From: Candidatus Cryptobacteroides faecigallinarum
GTDB taxonomy: Bacteria > Bacteroidota > Bacteroidia > Bacteroidales > UBA932
Reading direction: 5' to 3'
Length of the DNA stretch: 44,836 bases
Assembly (NCBI GenBank): GCA_017695015.1
Contig: JADIMD010000104.1
Location: forward strand, 1 to 44,836
A program made the position numbers and the translations under genes. Below are positions 1-11,644 of this stretch, in pieces. The stretch's first letter is position 1, and each line of letters starts with the position of its first letter. The notes beneath the pieces were generated by a model, which saw only the letters and a list, made by a program, of their open reading frames with translations, made no database searches and was not told the origin of the DNA.

Positions 1-35
1 TCAACTTTACTCAAGTAACTAAAGAATAAAACATT

Positions 36-479
36 ATGGCAAAAGAAGTTACCGGGTTTATTAAACTTCAGATCAAAGGTGGCGCTGCCAATCCATCACC
101 TCCAGTGGGACCGGCACTCGGTTCCAAGGGACTGAACATAATGGATTTCTGCAAGCAGTTCAATGCTCGCACACAGGATCAGGCAGGTAAGGTGTTGCCG
201 GTTGTGATCACCGTCTACAGCGACAAGTCATTCTCTTTCGAGGTTAAGCAGCCGCCTGTAGCAGTGCAGCTCAAGGAAGCAGCAAAGATTTCTGCCGGTT
301 CTGCAGAACCAAACAGAAAGAAAGTTGCGACTATTACCTGGGATCAGGTCAAGGCTATCGCAGAGTCAAAGATGCCGGACATGAACGCATTCACTCTGAA
401 ATCAGCGATGACTATGGTGGCTGGTACAGCCAGAAGTATGGGTATCAAAGTCGAGGGAGAGTTCCCTGCTGACATCTAA
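36..479 (+). CDS. rplK: 50S ribosomal protein L11
   Basis: This 147-residue protein is ribosomal protein L11, which binds the GTPase-associated region of 23S rRNA together with the L10-L12 stalk. The N-terminal part has the proline-rich loop [20 protein letters not shown], a hallmark of L11. The C-terminal RNA-binding domain carries [16 protein letters not shown]. The length is normal for the family. It is the first gene visible of the rplKAJL-rpoBC operon; only 35 bases lie upstream, so the operon promoter, and probably nusG and secE, are outside the window. The next gene, rplA, begins 13 bases after the stop. Confidence 0.98.
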   Translation: MAKEVTGFIKLQIKGGAANPSPPVGPALGSKGLNIMDFCKQFNARTQDQAGKVLPVVITVYSDKSFSFEVKQPPVAVQLKEAAKISAGSAEPNRKKVATITWDQVKAIAESKMPDMNAFTLKSAMTMVAGTARSMGIKVEGEFPADI

Positions 480-492
480 AATCACACGCGAG

Positions 493-1191
493 ATGAGTAA
501 ACTTACAAAGAACCAGAAAATAGCAGCTGAGAAATACGATGCTGCCAAGGAATATAAGTTGGCCGAAGCCTGTGATCTGCTGAAAGAGATTTCTTTCACC
601 AAATTCGATGCGTCAGTGGAGCTTTCCGTTAACCTCGGAGTTGATCCTCGCAAGGCAAACCAGATGGTCCGTGGTGTCGTTACTCTCCCTCACGGGACAG
701 GAAAACAGACAAGAGTGCTCGTACTCTGCACACCGGACAAGGAAAATGAAGCAAAGGAAGCCGGAGCCGACTATGCAGGTCTCGATGAGTATATCGACAA
801 GATCAAGGGAGGCTGGACAGATGTTGATGTCATCATCTGTACTCCATCAGTGATGCCTAAAGTCGGTGCTATCGGTAGAATTCTTGGACCGAGAGGTCTC
901 ATGCCTAACCCTAAGACAGGTACAGTGACTATGGAAGTAGGCAATGCTGTCAAGGAGGTGAAGGCCGGTAAGATCGACTTCAAGGTTGACAAGACAGGAA
1001 TAGTTCACGCAGCAATAGGTAAGGTATCTTTCACAGGTGCCCAGATCTGCGAGAATGCCCAGGAGCTGATTTCAGCAATCATGAAGCTGAAGCCTCAGTC
1101 TCTGAAAGGCACATATCTGAAAGGCATTTCAATCTGCTCTACAATGAGCTCAGGAATCCGTATAGATTTGAAATCAGTAAGTGCTGAATAA
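493..1191 (+). CDS. rplA: 50S ribosomal protein L1
   Basis: This is ribosomal protein L1 (232 residues, normal length), the protein of the mobile L1 stalk near the E site. Family motifs are [19 protein letters not shown] near residue 45, [18 protein letters not shown] near residue 130 and the C-terminal [19 protein letters not shown]. It lies 13 bases after rplK and 12 bases before rplJ, as in most bacteria. In E. coli L1 represses translation of the L11-L1 mRNA; the corresponding leader would lie upstream of this window, so that control cannot be judged here. Confidence 0.98.
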   Translation: MSKLTKNQKIAAEKYDAAKEYKLAEACDLLKEISFTKFDASVELSVNLGVDPRKANQMVRGVVTLPHGTGKQTRVLVLCTPDKENEAKEAGADYAGLDEYIDKIKGGWTDVDVIICTPSVMPKVGAIGRILGPRGLMPNPKTGTVTMEVGNAVKEVKAGKIDFKVDKTGIVHAAIGKVSFTGAQICENAQELISAIMKLKPQSLKGTYLKGISICSTMSSGIRIDLKSVSAE

Positions 1192-1203
1192 AAATTCAAT
1201 GCT

Positions 1204-1728
1204 ATGAGAAAAGAAGAGAAAACCCAAATAATTGAATCGATTGCAGCACAGATCCAGGAGACTCCAAACTTCTACATTACTGATATTTCTGGACTCAATG
1301 CTGAACAGACTACAAAACTGCGCCGTGACTGCTTTGAAAAGGGTATCAAACTGGTCGTTACCAAGAACACCCTTCTCCACAAAGCACTCGAGAGCCTCGG
1401 GAATGAAGAGGTAAAGCTCATCTACCCTACTCTTGAAGGTCCTACAGCTGTAATGTATACAGCTACTCCTAACGCCCCTGCAAAGCTCATCAAGAAATAC
1501 GCTGATGACGGAGCAGAGAAACCGGCCCTCAAGGCTGCTTATGTTCAGGAGTGCGCATTCGTAGGTGCTGACAAACTCGGTGAACTCTGCAACATCAAGT
1601 CCCGTGAGGAACTTATCGGAGACATCATCGGACTCCTCCAGTCACCTGCACGCAATGTGGTATCTGCTCTCCAGTCCGCTGGCGGCAAACTGGCAGGTAT
1701 CGTAAAGACACTTTCAGAAAGAGAATAA
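1204..1728 (+). CDS. rplJ: 50S ribosomal protein L10
   Basis: This 174-residue protein is L10, which anchors the L7/L12 dimers to the ribosome. The N-terminal domain begins MRKEEKTQIIESIAAQIQE and carries LRRDCFEKGIKLVVTKNTLL, the typical L10 core. The C-terminal helix (roughly residues 135-174), ending KLAGIVKTLSERE, is where L12 dimers dock. It is followed 28 bases later by rplL, its stoichiometric partner. The spacer before it is only 12 bases, too short to hold the long autoregulatory leader known upstream of E. coli rplJ. Confidence 0.97.
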   Translation: MRKEEKTQIIESIAAQIQETPNFYITDISGLNAEQTTKLRRDCFEKGIKLVVTKNTLLHKALESLGNEEVKLIYPTLEGPTAVMYTATPNAPAKLIKKYADDGAEKPALKAAYVQECAFVGADKLGELCNIKSREELIGDIIGLLQSPARNVVSALQSAGGKLAGIVKTLSERE

Positions 1729-1756
1729 ACTAAAAACAATTTAAATAATTACAATT

Positions 1757-2140
1757 ATGGCAGATATTAAAGCACTTGCAGAAGAGTTGGTTAACCTTTC
1801 TGTGAAAGATGTTCAGGAACTCGCTAACATCCTCAAAGAAGAGTATGGTATAGAGCCTGCAGCTGCTGCGGTAGCAGTAGCAGGTCCTGCAGCAGGCGCT
1901 GGTGAAGGCGCTGCGGCTGCTGAGCAGACCGAGTTCAATGTAATCCTCAAGTCAGCCGGACAGGCTAAGCTTCAGGTAGTTAAGGCTGTGAAAGACATCA
2001 CCGGCCTTGGACTTAAAGAGGCTAAAGACCTTGTAGACAAGGCTCCTGACGCAATCATCAAGGAGAAAGTTTCCAAGGCAGAGGCTGAGCAGGTAAAAGC
2101 TACCCTTGAGGAGCAAGGTGCGGAAGTTGAGCTTAAATAA
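1757..2140 (+). CDS. rplL: 50S ribosomal protein L7/L12
   Basis: This is the acidic stalk protein L7/L12 (127 residues), present as several dimers on L10, which recruits translation factors. The N-terminal dimerization domain spans about residues 1-35. An alanine/glycine-rich flexible hinge follows (about residues 36-57). The C-terminal globular domain has the conserved [20 protein letters not shown] helix-turn motif that contacts EF-G and EF-Tu. After the stop comes a hairpin at 2171-2201 that separates ribosomal-protein genes from the RNA polymerase genes. Confidence 0.98.
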   Translation: MADIKALAEELVNLSVKDVQELANILKEEYGIEPAAAAVAVAGPAAGAGEGAAAAEQTEFNVILKSAGQAKLQVVKAVKDITGLGLKEAKDLVDKAPDAIIKEKVSKAEAEQVKATLEEQGAEVELK

Positions 2141-2170
2141 GCTTTCCGCTCCCGAAAGGGCAAAATAGTC

Positions 2171-2205
2171 AGGTTTAGGGTCAGGATAAGACCCTAAACC
2201 TTTTT
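2171..2205 (+). terminator. rplL-rpoB intergenic hairpin, likely partial terminator (attenuator)
   Basis: Two perfectly complementary 12-base arms, aggtttagggtc (2171-2182) and gaccctaaacct (2190-2201), enclose a 7-base loop and are followed directly by a short T run (2202-2205). This is the form of an intrinsic terminator. It lies between rplL and rpoB, where E. coli has a well-known partial terminator. No strong promoter is visible between it and rpoB, so read-through must feed rpoBC; attenuation is therefore the likely role. Confidence 0.8.
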
Positions 2206-2242
2206 GTCGTATTTAAGTTTTTCTCCCTATAAAGACAGTAAG

Positions 2243-5200
2243 ATGTCAAATCAGACCAAGACACAGCGAATTTCATTCGCATCATCAAAAATACTTCTGG
2301 AGTATCCCGATCTGCTCGAAGTCCAGCTGAAATCGTTCAGGGACTTCTTCCAGCTGGATACCACACCTGAAAACAGGCGAAATGAGGGACTGTATCAGGT
2401 CTTTCAGGAGATATTCCCGATTGAAGATACAAGAAACAACTACAAGCTCGAGTTCATCGACTATTTCATTGATCCGCCGCAATATACCATCGATGAATGC
2501 CTTGAAAGAGGTCTGACATACAATGTACCGCTCAAGGCAAAGCTCCGTCTGTCATGCAGCGATCCCGAGCACGAGGATTTCGACACGGAGGTGCAGGATG
2601 TATATCTCGGCAACATTCCATACATGACCCCGGGAGGGACATTCGTAATCAACGGATCAGAGCGTATTATAGTATCACAGCTGCACAGGTCGCCAGGCGT
2701 ATTCTTCGGACAGAGTCTGCATGCCAACGGAACCAAACTATATTCTGCCAGAATTATTCCGTTCAAAGGCTCATGGATCGAATTTGCTACTGACATCAAC
2801 AATGTGATGTATGCATACATCGACCGCAAGAAGAAGCTTCCTGTGACCACACTCCTCAGGGCAATAGGTTTCAACGGAGACAAGGACATCATCGACATTT
2901 TCGGACTCGCTGATGAAATCGAGGCTACTCCGGAAAACCTCAAAGCCAACGAAGGAAGGAAACTCGCTGCCAAGGTCCTGAAGACCTGGATTGAAGACTT
3001 CGTGGACGAAGACACAGGAGAGGTTATCCCTGTGGAAAGGACCATGGCCATAGTCGAGCGCGGCGAAATCCTCAATGAAGATACGATCCAGAGACTGACA
3101 GAGGCAAATGATGTCAAGACAATCCTCCTCCAGAAAGAGGAAGCGAACGTGAACGAGTATGCCATCATCTACAACACTCTGCAGAAGGATCCGACAAATA
3201 CTGAAACAGAAGCCATCAACTACATCTACAAACAGCTCCGCAACTCCGAACCGCCTGATGAGGCTACTGCAAGGGATGTGATAGACAAGCTGTTCTTCTC
3301 TGAAAAGAGATACGATCTCGGGGATGTAGGACGATACAGGCTCAACAAGAAACTGAATCTCAACATCGACGACAATGTCAGGGTGCTTACCAAGACCGAC
3401 ATTATCGAGATTATAAAATATCTGGTACAGCTGATCAACTCCAAGGCTACGGTGGACGATATCGACCACTTGAGCAACAGGCGCATCAGGACTGTAGGTG
3501 AGCAGCTGGCCAACCAGTTCAGCGTCGGACTTTCAAGGATGGCAAGGACTATCCGTGAAAGGATGAACGTAAGGGACAGCGAGCAGTTCTCCCCTATCGA
3601 CCTGATCAACGCGAAGACTCTTTCTTCAGTGATCAACTCGTTCTTCGGGACAAGCCAGCTGTCACAGTTCATGGACCAGACCAACCCTCTGTCAGAAATG
3701 ACACACAAGAGGAGGCTTTCTGCCCTCGGTCCTGGAGGACTTTCAAGAGACAGGGCAGGTTTCGAAGTCAGGGACGTACACTACACTCACTACGGCCGTC
3801 TCTGCCCTATCGAGACACCTGAAGGACCTAACATCGGACTTATTTCATCCCTGTGCGTATACGCAAGGATCAATGAGCTCGGCTTCATCGAGACTCCGTA
3901 CCGCAAGGTGGAGAACGGTAAAGTGGACCTCAGCGAAAACGGCTGGGAATACATGAGCGCAGAGGAGGAAGAGGACCAGATGGTATCCCTGGCTAATGTG
4001 AAGATGGATGACGAAGGAAATATCCTCGACGAGAGGATCCAGTGCCGTTATGGTGCTGACTTCCCTGTTGTCACCAAGGATGAGGTCAACTACATGGATG
4101 TGGCCCCTAACCAGATTGCATCCGTGGCTGCGTCCCTCATTCCGTTCCTTGAGCACGATGATGCGCACCGCGCGCTGATGGGAGCGAACATGATGAGACA
4201 GGCAGTTCCTCTTCTCAACCCTGAATCACCTATCGTCGGAACAGGTCTCGAAGACAGGGTCTGCATGGACTCAAGGACACAGGTGATCGCTGAAAGGAGC
4301 GGAGAAGTTGTCTATGTCGACGCCAACGAGATACATGTGAAATACGACCGCACTGAGGACGAGAAGTTTGTCAGCTTCTCCCCTGACGTGACAGTATACA
4401 AACTTCCTATATTCAGAAGGACAAACCAGAGCACTACCATTCTCCTCAAACCTATCGTCCGCAAAGGCGACAGGGTGGAAGCAGGCCAGATCATGACTGA
4501 AGGCTACGCTACACAGAACGGGGAACTCGCTCTCGGCCGCAACCTCAAGGTGGCGTTCATGCCATGGAAAGGATACAACTATGAGGATGCTATCGTATTG
4601 TCTGAAAGGATGATACGCTGGGATATCCTCACATCCGTCCATGTAGATGAATACATCACCGAGGTGCGCGACACCAAGAGAGGAATGGAAGAGCTTACTT
4701 CCGACATACCTAACGTGAGCGAAGACGCGACCAGGAACCTGGACGAGAACGGTATCATCCGCATCGGAGCGCACATCGAGCCGGGTGACATAATGATAGG
4801 TAAGATCACTCCTAAGGGAGAGAGCGACCCGTCACCTGAGGAGAAACTCCTGCGCGCAATCTTCGGAGACAAGGCCGGCGATGTCAAGGACGCATCCCTC
4901 AAGGCAACACCTTCATTGAGCGGAACCGTTATCGGTACTGCACTCTACTCGAAGGTTGCCAAGGAAAGCAACAAGAGGAGCGCCAAGGCAGACCAGAAAG
5001 CCAAGATCGACATGGCGGAAGAGGAGTTCAACAAGAAGGCTGAGGCTCTGCGCGAGAAATTCATCAGCAAGCTTGCAGTCCTTGTAGAAGGCAAGAAGAG
5101 CGCCGGTGTGAGCGACCTCTACGGAGTGGAAATCATCCCTAAGGGCAAGGACATCACCGTCAGCGATATCAGGGCCATCAAGTACGAGGACATCAACTCA

Positions 5201-6067
5201 AGCAAATGGACCAATGACAAGAACAGCAACGCCCTTATCCGCGAGCTGATCAACAACTACTGCATAGCATACAAGGAAGCTGCTGCAAAACACAGGAGAA
5301 TCCTCGACAAGATAAAGGTCGGCGATGAACTGCCTAACGGAGTCATGCAGCTTGCCAAAGTCTATGTGGCAAAGAAGAGGAAGATCAGGGTCGGCGACAA
5401 GATGGCCGGACGCCACGGTAACAAAGGTATCGTAGCCAAGGTGGTAAGGGATGAAGACATGCCTTTCCTTGAGGACGGTACTCCTGTGGACATAGTGCTC
5501 AACCCTCTCGGTGTGCCATCCCGTATGAACCTCGGACAGATCTACGAGACTGTGCTCGGATGGGCAGGCGATGTGCTCGGGCTGAAGTTCAGCACCCCTA
5601 TCTTCGACGGTGCAAGCCTCGACCAGATATGTGAATACACCGACAAGGCAGGACTTCCAAGATATGGAAAGACCTACCTCAGGGACGGAGGCACAGGAGA
5701 CTGGTTTGACCAGCCGGCAACAGTCGGAGTCATCTATATGATCAAGCTCGGCCACATGGTCGACGACAAGATGCATGCAAGGTCTATCGGTCCATACTCT
5801 CTGATTACACAGCAGCCTCTCGGAGGTAAGGCACAGTTCGGAGGCCAGCGATTCGGAGAGATGGAGGTGTGGGCTCTTGAAGCATTCGGAGCAGCCAATG
5901 TACTCCAGGAAATACTTACTGTCAAATCCGATGACGTGACCGGAAGGTCTAAGGCATATGAGGCTATCGTCAAAGGAGACCTCATGCCTACACCTGGCAT
6001 ACCTGAATCCCTCAATGTGCTCCTGCATGAGCTCAGAGGACTCGGACTCAAGGTGACATTGGACTAA
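2243..6067 (+). CDS. rpoB: DNA-directed RNA polymerase beta subunit
   Basis: This is RpoB, 1274 residues from the chosen ATG ([12 protein letters not shown]). An in-frame extension to 2204 would start inside the T run after the attenuator hairpin and lacks family similarity. Conserved blocks include [11 protein letters not shown], the rifampicin pocket around residues 467-493 and [14 protein letters not shown] [13 protein letters not shown]. Also present are [29 protein letters not shown] and the C-terminal [20 protein letters not shown]. Pocket residues matching E. coli D516, H526 and S531 are D478, H488 and S493, all wild type, so target-based rifampicin resistance is not expected. rpoC starts 29 bases downstream. 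Confidence 0.98.
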   Translation: MSNQTKTQRISFASSKILLEYPDLLEVQLKSFRDFFQLDTTPENRRNEGLYQVFQEIFPIEDTRNNYKLEFIDYFIDPPQYTIDECLERGLTYNVPLKAKLRLSCSDPEHEDFDTEVQDVYLGNIPYMTPGGTFVINGSERIIVSQLHRSPGVFFGQSLHANGTKLYSARIIPFKGSWIEFATDINNVMYAYIDRKKKLPVTTLLRAIGFNGDKDIIDIFGLADEIEATPENLKANEGRKLAAKVLKTWIEDFVDEDTGEVIPVERTMAIVERGEILNEDTIQRLTEANDVKTILLQKEEANVNEYAIIYNTLQKDPTNTETEAINYIYKQLRNSEPPDEATARDVIDKLFFSEKRYDLGDVGRYRLNKKLNLNIDDNVRVLTKTDIIEIIKYLVQLINSKATVDDIDHLSNRRIRTVGEQLANQFSVGLSRMARTIRERMNVRDSEQFSPIDLINAKTLSSVINSFFGTSQLSQFMDQTNPLSEMTHKRRLSALGPGGLSRDRAGFEVRDVHYTHYGRLCPIETPEGPNIGLISSLCVYARINELGFIETPYRKVENGKVDLSENGWEYMSAEEEEDQMVSLANVKMDDEGNILDERIQCRYGADFPVVTKDEVNYMDVAPNQIASVAASLIPFLEHDDAHRALMGANMMRQAVPLLNPESPIVGTGLEDRVCMDSRTQVIAERSGEVVYVDANEIHVKYDRTEDEKFVSFSPDVTVYKLPIFRRTNQSTTILLKPIVRKGDRVEAGQIMTEGYATQNGELALGRNLKVAFMPWKGYNYEDAIVLSERMIRWDILTSVHVDEYITEVRDTKRGMEELTSDIPNVSEDATRNLDENGIIRIGAHIEPGDIMIGKITPKGESDPSPEEKLLRAIFGDKAGDVKDASLKATPSLSGTVIGTALYSKVAKESNKRSAKADQKAKIDMAEEEFNKKAEALREKFISKLAVLVEGKKSAGVSDLYGVEIIPKGKDITVSDIRAIKYEDINSSKWTNDKNSNALIRELINNYCIAYKEAAAKHRRILDKIKVGDELPNGVMQLAKVYVAKKRKIRVGDKMAGRHGNKGIVAKVVRDEDMPFLEDGTPVDIVLNPLGVPSRMNLGQIYETVLGWAGDVLGLKFSTPIFDGASLDQICEYTDKAGLPRYGKTYLRDGGTGDWFDQPATVGVIYMIKLGHMVDDKMHARSIGPYSLITQQPLGGKAQFGGQRFGEMEVWALEAFGAANVLQEILTVKSDDVTGRSKAYEAIVKGDLMPTPGIPESLNVLLHELRGLGLKVTLD

Positions 6068-6096
6068 AATTACTGACAACTTGAAATTATAGGAAT

Positions 6097-9000
6097 ATGC
6101 CTGCTTTTAATAAAGAAAATAAAGTAAAGAGCAATTTCGAAAGGATCAGCATCTCGCTGGCTTCTCCTGAAGATATCAAGATGAGGTCTTCAGGAGAGGT
6201 CCTCAAACCTGAGACAGTCAACTACAGGACCTACAAGCCTGAAAGGGACGGACTGTTCTGCGAGAAGATCTTCGGACCTACCAAGGACTACGAGTGCCAC
6301 TGCGGTAAATACAAGAGAATCCGCTACAGAGGCATCGTCTGCGACAGGTGCGGTGTGGAAGTTACCGAGAAGAAAGTCCGCAGGGAAAGGATGGGACACA
6401 TAGAGCTCACCGTTCCTGTGGCACACATCTGGTACTTCAAGTCTGCCCCTAACAAGATCGCGGCTCTGCTCGGTCTCGCAGCCAAGAAGCTTGAGGCTGT
6501 AATATACTATGAGAAATACATAGTCGTCAATCCTGGTACTACAGGACTCGCGAAGATGGACCTTCTTTCTGAGGAGGAATATCTCGACCTGATAGACAGC
6601 ATGCCGGACAACCAGAACCTTCCTGACGATGATCCTGACAAGTTCAAGGCAGGAATGGGAGCGGAGGCAATCTACGAGCTCCTCAAGGAAATCGATGTGG
6701 ATGCCCTCGCAAAGGAACTCCGCCAGAAAATGCTCAAGGAGACTTCACAGCAGAGAAAGGCAGAAGCCCTCAAGAGGCTCAGCATAGTGAAATGGTTCCA
6801 GGAGTCCAAAGGGGTAAACCGTCCTGAATGGATGATAATGAAGGTAATCCCTGTCACTCCACCGGACCTCAGGCCTCTCGTTCCTCTCGACGGAGGAAGG
6901 TTTGCAACTTCAGACCTGAATGACCTCTACAGAAGGGTTATCATCAGGAACAACCGTCTGAAGAGGCTCATCGAGATCAAGGCGCCTGAAGTGATTCTCC
7001 GCAACGAGAAACGAATGCTTCAGGAGGCAGTAGACTCACTTTTCGACAACTCCAAGAAGTCAAATGCAGTCAAGAGCGAAGCCAACAGGACTCTCAAGTC
7101 TCTGTCCGACAGTCTGAAAGGAAAACAGGGACGCTTCCGTCAGAACCTGCTCGGAAAGCGTGTCGACTATTCAGCGCGTTCTGTCATAGTTGTAGGACCT
7201 GAACTCAAGATGCACGAGTGCGGTCTTCCTAAACTGATGGCTGCAGAACTTTACAAACCGTTCATCATCAGGAAACTGATCGAGAGGGGAATCGTGAAGA
7301 CAGTGAAGTCTGCAAAGAAGATTGTGGACAGGAAAGATGCTGTCATCTGGGATATCCTTGAGAATGTGATGAAGGGACATCCGGTACTTCTGAACCGTGC
7401 CCCTACACTCCACAGGCTCGGTATCCAGGCTTTCCAGCCTAAGATGATCGAGGGCAAGGCTATCCAGCTCCATCCTCTCGCATGTACCGCATTCAACGCG
7501 GACTTCGACGGAGACCAGATGGCGGTACACCTTCCGCTCGGCAACGCTGCGATACTTGAAGCCCAGCTGCTCATGCTCGGCTCACACAATATCCTCAACC
7601 CAGCCAACGGTACTCCTATCACCGTGCCGTCACAGGACATGGTGCTCGGACTGTACTACATCACCAAGGCCCGTCCTAATGTAAAAGGTGAAGGCATGAG
7701 GTTCTATGGCCCACAGGAAGTGATCATTGCCCTCAACGAAAAGGCAATCGACATACATGCCAAGATCAATGTAAGGCTTCCACTGGACAAGATGGACCCT
7801 TCAAAAGGCTATCAGATGGTGGAGACGACTCCTGGAAGAATCATCGTCAACCAGTATGTGCCGCAGGAAGTGCCTTACATCAACGAGATTCTCGGAAAGA
7901 AATCTTTGAGAAAAATCATTTCCGTTGTCATCAAGAATACCGGCGTGGCACGTACCGCACAGTTCCTCGATGACATCAAGAACCTCGGATACACAATGGC
8001 ATTCAAGGGTGGTCTTTCGTTCAACCTTGGAGATGTCATCATCCCTGAAGAGAAGAAGGCTCTCATCGAAGGCGGTTACAAGACCGTGGAGGAAATCAAG
8101 AGCAACTTCGCAATGGGTTTCATCACCAACAACGAGAGATACAACAAGGTAATCGACCTCTGGACCTCTATAGACAATCAGATCACAGGCATCGTGGAGA
8201 AACAGATCTCCAGCGACCAGGACGGATTCAACCCTGTCTACATGATGCTGGATTCAGGAGCCCGCGGTTCCACACAGCAGATCAAGCAGCTCTGCGGAAT
8301 GCGAGGACTTATGGCAAAGCCTCAGAAGTCAGGTTCGGCAGGTAACGAGATCATCGAGAACCCTGTCATCTCCAACCTGAAGGAAGGAATGTCAGTGCTC
8401 GAATACTTCATCGGAACTCACGGTGCGCGTAAAGGTCTTGCCGATACCGCATTGAAGACAGCCGATGCAGGTTACCTCACCCGTCGTCTCGTGGATGTGT
8501 CACATGATGTCATCATCAACGAGGAGGACTGCGGAACTCTCAGGGGTCTTATCGCCACAGCCATCAAGAGCAAGGATGAAATCGTGGAATCCCTCGGGGA
8601 AAGGATTCTCGGAAGGACATCTGTCCACGACATATTCAACCCTCTCACGGGAGAACTCATACTTCCTGCAGGCGAGGAGATTACAGAGGACATCGCTGCC
8701 CTCATCGAATCCCTCCCTATCGAACAGGTGGAAATCCGTTCAGTGCTCACCTGCGAATCCCGCAAAGGTGTCTGCGCAAAATGCTACGGACGCAACCTTG
8801 CTTCAGGAAGGATGGTCGAAAAAGGAGAAGTGGTCGGTGTCATCGCTGCACAGTCCATCGGAGAGCCTGGTACACAGCTTACACTCCGTACATTCCATGT
8901 CGGAGGTACAGCATCGGGTACTGCAACTGAGAGCTCAATCAGCTCCAAGTATGACGGAAAGCTCGAATTCGAGGAGCTCAGGACCATCGAAAGAATCAAC

Positions 9001-10344
9001 CCTGACGGTACCAAGAGCGATGTCGTTGTCAGCCGTACTACAGAAGTGCGCATTGTGGACGAAAACACAGGCATCACATTCTCACAGTACGATGTGCCGT
9101 ACGGCTCTATCCTCTACAAAAAGGACGGAGACAAGGTATCCAAGGGAGACCTCATATGCGAATGGGATGCATATAACGCAATCACCATCATCGAGACTGC
9201 CGGAAAGGCACGCTTTGACAGCATGATCGACGGAGTCACATTCCGCGAGGAAATGGCTGACGAATACTCTCTCAACAGGGACAAGGTCGTCATTGAATCA
9301 AGGGACAAGACCAAGAACCCTTCAATCGTCATCGTGGACGAGAACGGGGAAATCAAGAAGCAGTACAACCTGCCTGTCGGAGCACACATCATGGTCAACG
9401 ATGGAGACGATGTGAAAGTCGGTGACATCATCATCAAGATTCCTCGTGCTATCGGCAAGTCAAGCGATATTACCGGAGGTCTGCCTCGTGTAACCGAACT
9501 GTTCGAGGCCCGCAACCCTTCAAATCCTGCCATTGTATCCGAGATCAACGGAGAAGTCATCATGGGCAAGATCAAGAGGGGTAACCGCGAGATCATCATC
9601 AAGAACAAGTCCGGTCAGGAGAAACGCTACCTCGTTCCTCTTACCAAGCAGATACTCGTCCAGGAGAACGACTATGTCAAGGCAGGTATGAGCCTGTCGG
9701 ACGGTGCCGTATCTCCTACAGACATCCTCAACATCCTCGGACCTATCAAGGTACAGGAATACATTGTCAATGAAATCCAGGAGGTATACCGTCTCCAGGG
9801 TGTGAAAATCAATGACAAGCATTTCGAGATCATTGTACGCCAGATGATGAGGAAGGTACAGATCAACGATCCGGGCGACACCGAATTCCTGCAGGAAGAG
9901 CTCGTGGACAAATGGCAGTTCATGGATGTGAACGACAAGATCTATGGCAAATACTATGTCACAGATGCCGGAGATTCACAGAACTATGCCGAAGGAGACA
10001 TCATCTCCGCACGCGATCTCAGGAGCGAGAATTCATCCCTCGAAAGGCAGGGAATGAAGACCATGGTATCCCGCGAAGCCAAGCCGGCTACAGCAAGCCA
10101 GGTGCTTCAGGGTATCACAAGGGCTGCATTGAAGACCAACAGCTTCATCTCGGCAGCCTCATTCCAGGAGACTACGAAAGTGCTCAGCGAAGCTGCAATC
10201 CGCGGCAGGGTGGACACACTCGAAGGTCTGAAGGAAAATGTGATCTGCGGTCATGCAATCCCGGCAGGTACAGGACAGAAGGAATTCCAGGAAATCCTGG
10301 TTGCCCCGATGGAAGAATACCAGAAAGCAATGTCAGAACTTTAA
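6097..10344 (+). CDS. rpoC: DNA-directed RNA polymerase beta' subunit
   Basis: This is RpoC (1415 residues), the catalytic beta-prime subunit. The N-terminal zinc ribbon has C67, C69, C82 and C85. The active-site loop [15 protein letters not shown] supplies the Mg-binding D469, D471 and D473. The second zinc site has C812, C886, C893 and C896. The bridge/trigger-helix region is visible as [26 protein letters not shown] (read in two parts around residue 770). The C-terminal end is MSEL. The stop codon TAA (10342-10344) is the left part of a 62-bp repeat that also occurs at 26239. It converges on the MFS gene. Confidence 0.98.
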   Translation: MPAFNKENKVKSNFERISISLASPEDIKMRSSGEVLKPETVNYRTYKPERDGLFCEKIFGPTKDYECHCGKYKRIRYRGIVCDRCGVEVTEKKVRRERMGHIELTVPVAHIWYFKSAPNKIAALLGLAAKKLEAVIYYEKYIVVNPGTTGLAKMDLLSEEEYLDLIDSMPDNQNLPDDDPDKFKAGMGAEAIYELLKEIDVDALAKELRQKMLKETSQQRKAEALKRLSIVKWFQESKGVNRPEWMIMKVIPVTPPDLRPLVPLDGGRFATSDLNDLYRRVIIRNNRLKRLIEIKAPEVILRNEKRMLQEAVDSLFDNSKKSNAVKSEANRTLKSLSDSLKGKQGRFRQNLLGKRVDYSARSVIVVGPELKMHECGLPKLMAAELYKPFIIRKLIERGIVKTVKSAKKIVDRKDAVIWDILENVMKGHPVLLNRAPTLHRLGIQAFQPKMIEGKAIQLHPLACTAFNADFDGDQMAVHLPLGNAAILEAQLLMLGSHNILNPANGTPITVPSQDMVLGLYYITKARPNVKGEGMRFYGPQEVIIALNEKAIDIHAKINVRLPLDKMDPSKGYQMVETTPGRIIVNQYVPQEVPYINEILGKKSLRKIISVVIKNTGVARTAQFLDDIKNLGYTMAFKGGLSFNLGDVIIPEEKKALIEGGYKTVEEIKSNFAMGFITNNERYNKVIDLWTSIDNQITGIVEKQISSDQDGFNPVYMMLDSGARGSTQQIKQLCGMRGLMAKPQKSGSAGNEIIENPVISNLKEGMSVLEYFIGTHGARKGLADTALKTADAGYLTRRLVDVSHDVIINEEDCGTLRGLIATAIKSKDEIVESLGERILGRTSVHDIFNPLTGELILPAGEEITEDIAALIESLPIEQVEIRSVLTCESRKGVCAKCYGRNLASGRMVEKGEVVGVIAAQSIGEPGTQLTLRTFHVGGTASGTATESSISSKYDGKLEFEELRTIERINPDGTKSDVVVSRTTEVRIVDENTGITFSQYDVPYGSILYKKDGDKVSKGDLICEWDAYNAITIIETAGKARFDSMIDGVTFREEMADEYSLNRDKVVIESRDKTKNPSIVIVDENGEIKKQYNLPVGAHIMVNDGDDVKVGDIIIKIPRAIGKSSDITGGLPRVTELFEARNPSNPAIVSEINGEVIMGKIKRGNREIIIKNKSGQEKRYLVPLTKQILVQENDYVKAGMSLSDGAVSPTDILNILGPIKVQEYIVNEIQEVYRLQGVKINDKHFEIIVRQMMRKVQINDPGDTEFLQEELVDKWQFMDVNDKIYGKYYVTDAGDSQNYAEGDIISARDLRSENSSLERQGMKTMVSREAKPATASQVLQGITRAALKTNSFISAASFQETTKVLSEAAIRGRVDTLEGLKENVICGHAIPAGTGQKEFQEILVAPMEEYQKAMSEL

Positions 10345-10401
10345 CGGTTCAGACACACAGTATAGAAAGAGGCGGTGCCGCAATGGCATCGCCTCTTTTG
10401 T
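10340..10401 (+). repeat. 62-bp direct repeat, copy A (rpoC stop codon plus terminator)
   Basis: This stretch is identical to 26239-26300 at 61 of 62 positions (only c10354 versus t26253 differs). It begins with the ttTAA that ends rpoC and stops just after the T run of the terminator. Sequence on either side differs between the copies. The two copies are in the same orientation and 15,899 bases apart, bracketing the whole mannan locus. As the copy beside conserved rpoC, this is probably the original. Confidence 0.95.
10366..10399 (+). terminator. rpoC intrinsic terminator, probably bidirectional
   Basis: The arms agaggcggtgcc (10368-10379) and ggcatcgcctct (10385-10396) pair over 12 positions with one G-U, plus two outer A-T pairs, around the loop gcaat, followed by ttttg. 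This is a strong intrinsic terminator 23 bases after rpoC. On the minus strand the same hairpin is followed by tttctata, so it can also stop transcripts from the converging MFS gene (stop at 10442). Confidence 0.9.
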
Positions 10402-10441
10402 AATACTACCAAAAGTACCTGTTGTATGGTTCAATATATCA

Positions 10442-11614
10442 TTATCCCACTTGAGAATCTTTCACTGAAAATGCAAGGAAAGTGAGATAAAGGATGCAGA
10501 GAAGAATGACTGCAAGCCCTCCAGTAATTCCCATATTGCCTATCGCAAATCCCATCAGAGGAGGCACGACAGCCCCTCCAGCCACAGCAGTTATCATCAG
10601 CCCCGAAATCTCGTTGGCATATTCGGGCTTGTCCTGTATGGCAAAGGAATATATTATCGAGAAGACCGACGAGCCGAAAAATCCGACACATCCTATTGCA
10701 GCGGCAGACACGACCTCATGTCCTGACAACATTAGAACTATAGTCACAGCCGCAGCAGCAATGATATTCCATCTGAAATACCTTGAGGCTGAAATCCTGG
10801 TAAGGAGAAATGCTCCAAGAAGGGCACCAGCCGTACGGCAGAGGAAATATATCTGAGGAGCTGACTTAGCCTGCTGTGGCGTCCAGCTGAAATATTCAGT
10901 CATCAGTTTGGAACTGATGTAGTTGGTTCCTACATCGACTCCGACGATAAAGAATATCCCGAGAAAGAGCAGGAGTATCTTTCTGTCTTTCAGCAAGGCA
11001 AATGTCGATCCCACTGATGAGGAAGACGCACGCTTCTCTTCCCTTGCGATAGGGGTGAAGCCGAGCCATAGAGCGGACAGAAGGGTAACGGCTCCCAATA
11101 TCGGAAAACACCAGTACCAGTGGTCTTCCCCGAAACGGGCTATCGCGAACATGACTATCTCAGGTCCTGCCAATGAGGAAAGTGCCTTGATGACCTGACC
11201 GGCCGTAAGGCTGCTGGTCAGCATCTTAGGGTCTGTCACCACATTGCCGAGCAGAGGATTAAGGGACACTTGGAGTATTGCATTGCCGATCCCGAGCATG
11301 GCATATGCAATCATGCAAGTCACACTGTCATAGACTATCATCGGCAGTGCCATACCCACAACAGTCACAGCCATGCTGATAAGGACAGTATTCTTGCGTC
11401 CCCATCTGTTGATGAGATTGCCTATCGGGATGCCGAGGAACAGGAACCAGATAAAGACCATTGACGGAACGAATCCTGTCATGGCATCTGACCAGCCGAA
11501 AGTCTTCTGGACATAGTCGGAAGTGATACCGACTATGTCGCAGAAACCCATCACGAAGAAACCGGCCAGTACCGGCAACACCGCAAATGAAAATTTATTA
11601 TGTTTTGATGTCAT
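10442..11614 (-). CDS. MFS sugar permease (fucose/glucose/mannose:H+ symporter type)
   Basis: This 390-residue protein is a major facilitator with about 12 hydrophobic segments. The loop IPIGNLINRWGRKN after the second helix is the MFS signature. Family feel is that of the FucP/GluP (FHS) group of sugar:proton symporters. The ATG at 11614 is preferred over a TTG at 11620 because a purine-rich ggaag lies 8 bases upstream. It is the last gene of the mannan operon, 30 bases after the GH92 gene, so importing mannose released in the periplasm is the natural role. The exact sugar cannot be proven from sequence. It converges on rpoC and shares its terminator. Confidence 0.85.
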   Translation of the reverse strand: MTSKHNKFSFAVLPVLAGFFVMGFCDIVGITSDYVQKTFGWSDAMTGFVPSMVFIWFLFLGIPIGNLINRWGRKNTVLISMAVTVVGMALPMIVYDSVTCMIAYAMLGIGNAILQVSLNPLLGNVVTDPKMLTSSLTAGQVIKALSSLAGPEIVMFAIARFGEDHWYWCFPILGAVTLLSALWLGFTPIAREEKRASSSSVGSTFALLKDRKILLLFLGIFFIVGVDVGTNYISSKLMTEYFSWTPQQAKSAPQIYFLCRTAGALLGAFLLTRISASRYFRWNIIAAAAVTIVLMLSGHEVVSAAAIGCVGFFGSSVFSIIYSFAIQDKPEYANEISGLMITAVAGGAVVPPLMGFAIGNMGITGGLAVILLCILYLTFLAFSVKDSQVG

Positions 11615-11644
11615 AATCAATCTTCCATATCTAATTGCAAAAAA

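Noticed and set aside
3641..3723. Possible rifampicin-resistance change in the RpoB pocket
   Set aside because: D478, H488 and S493 match the sensitive wild-type residues.
5198..6079. Open frame of 293 codons antisense to the end of rpoB
   Set aside because: Mirror of rpoB codon structure with no signal, domain or promoter.
8465..9226. Open frame of 253 codons on the plus strand inside rpoC in another frame
   Set aside because: It lies wholly within a conserved gene, has a composition dominated by Ser/Arg typical of shifted frames and no recognisable domain.
10402..10441. Short gap between repeat copy A and the MFS stop
   Set aside because: Only 40 bases with no motif beyond the shared terminator.
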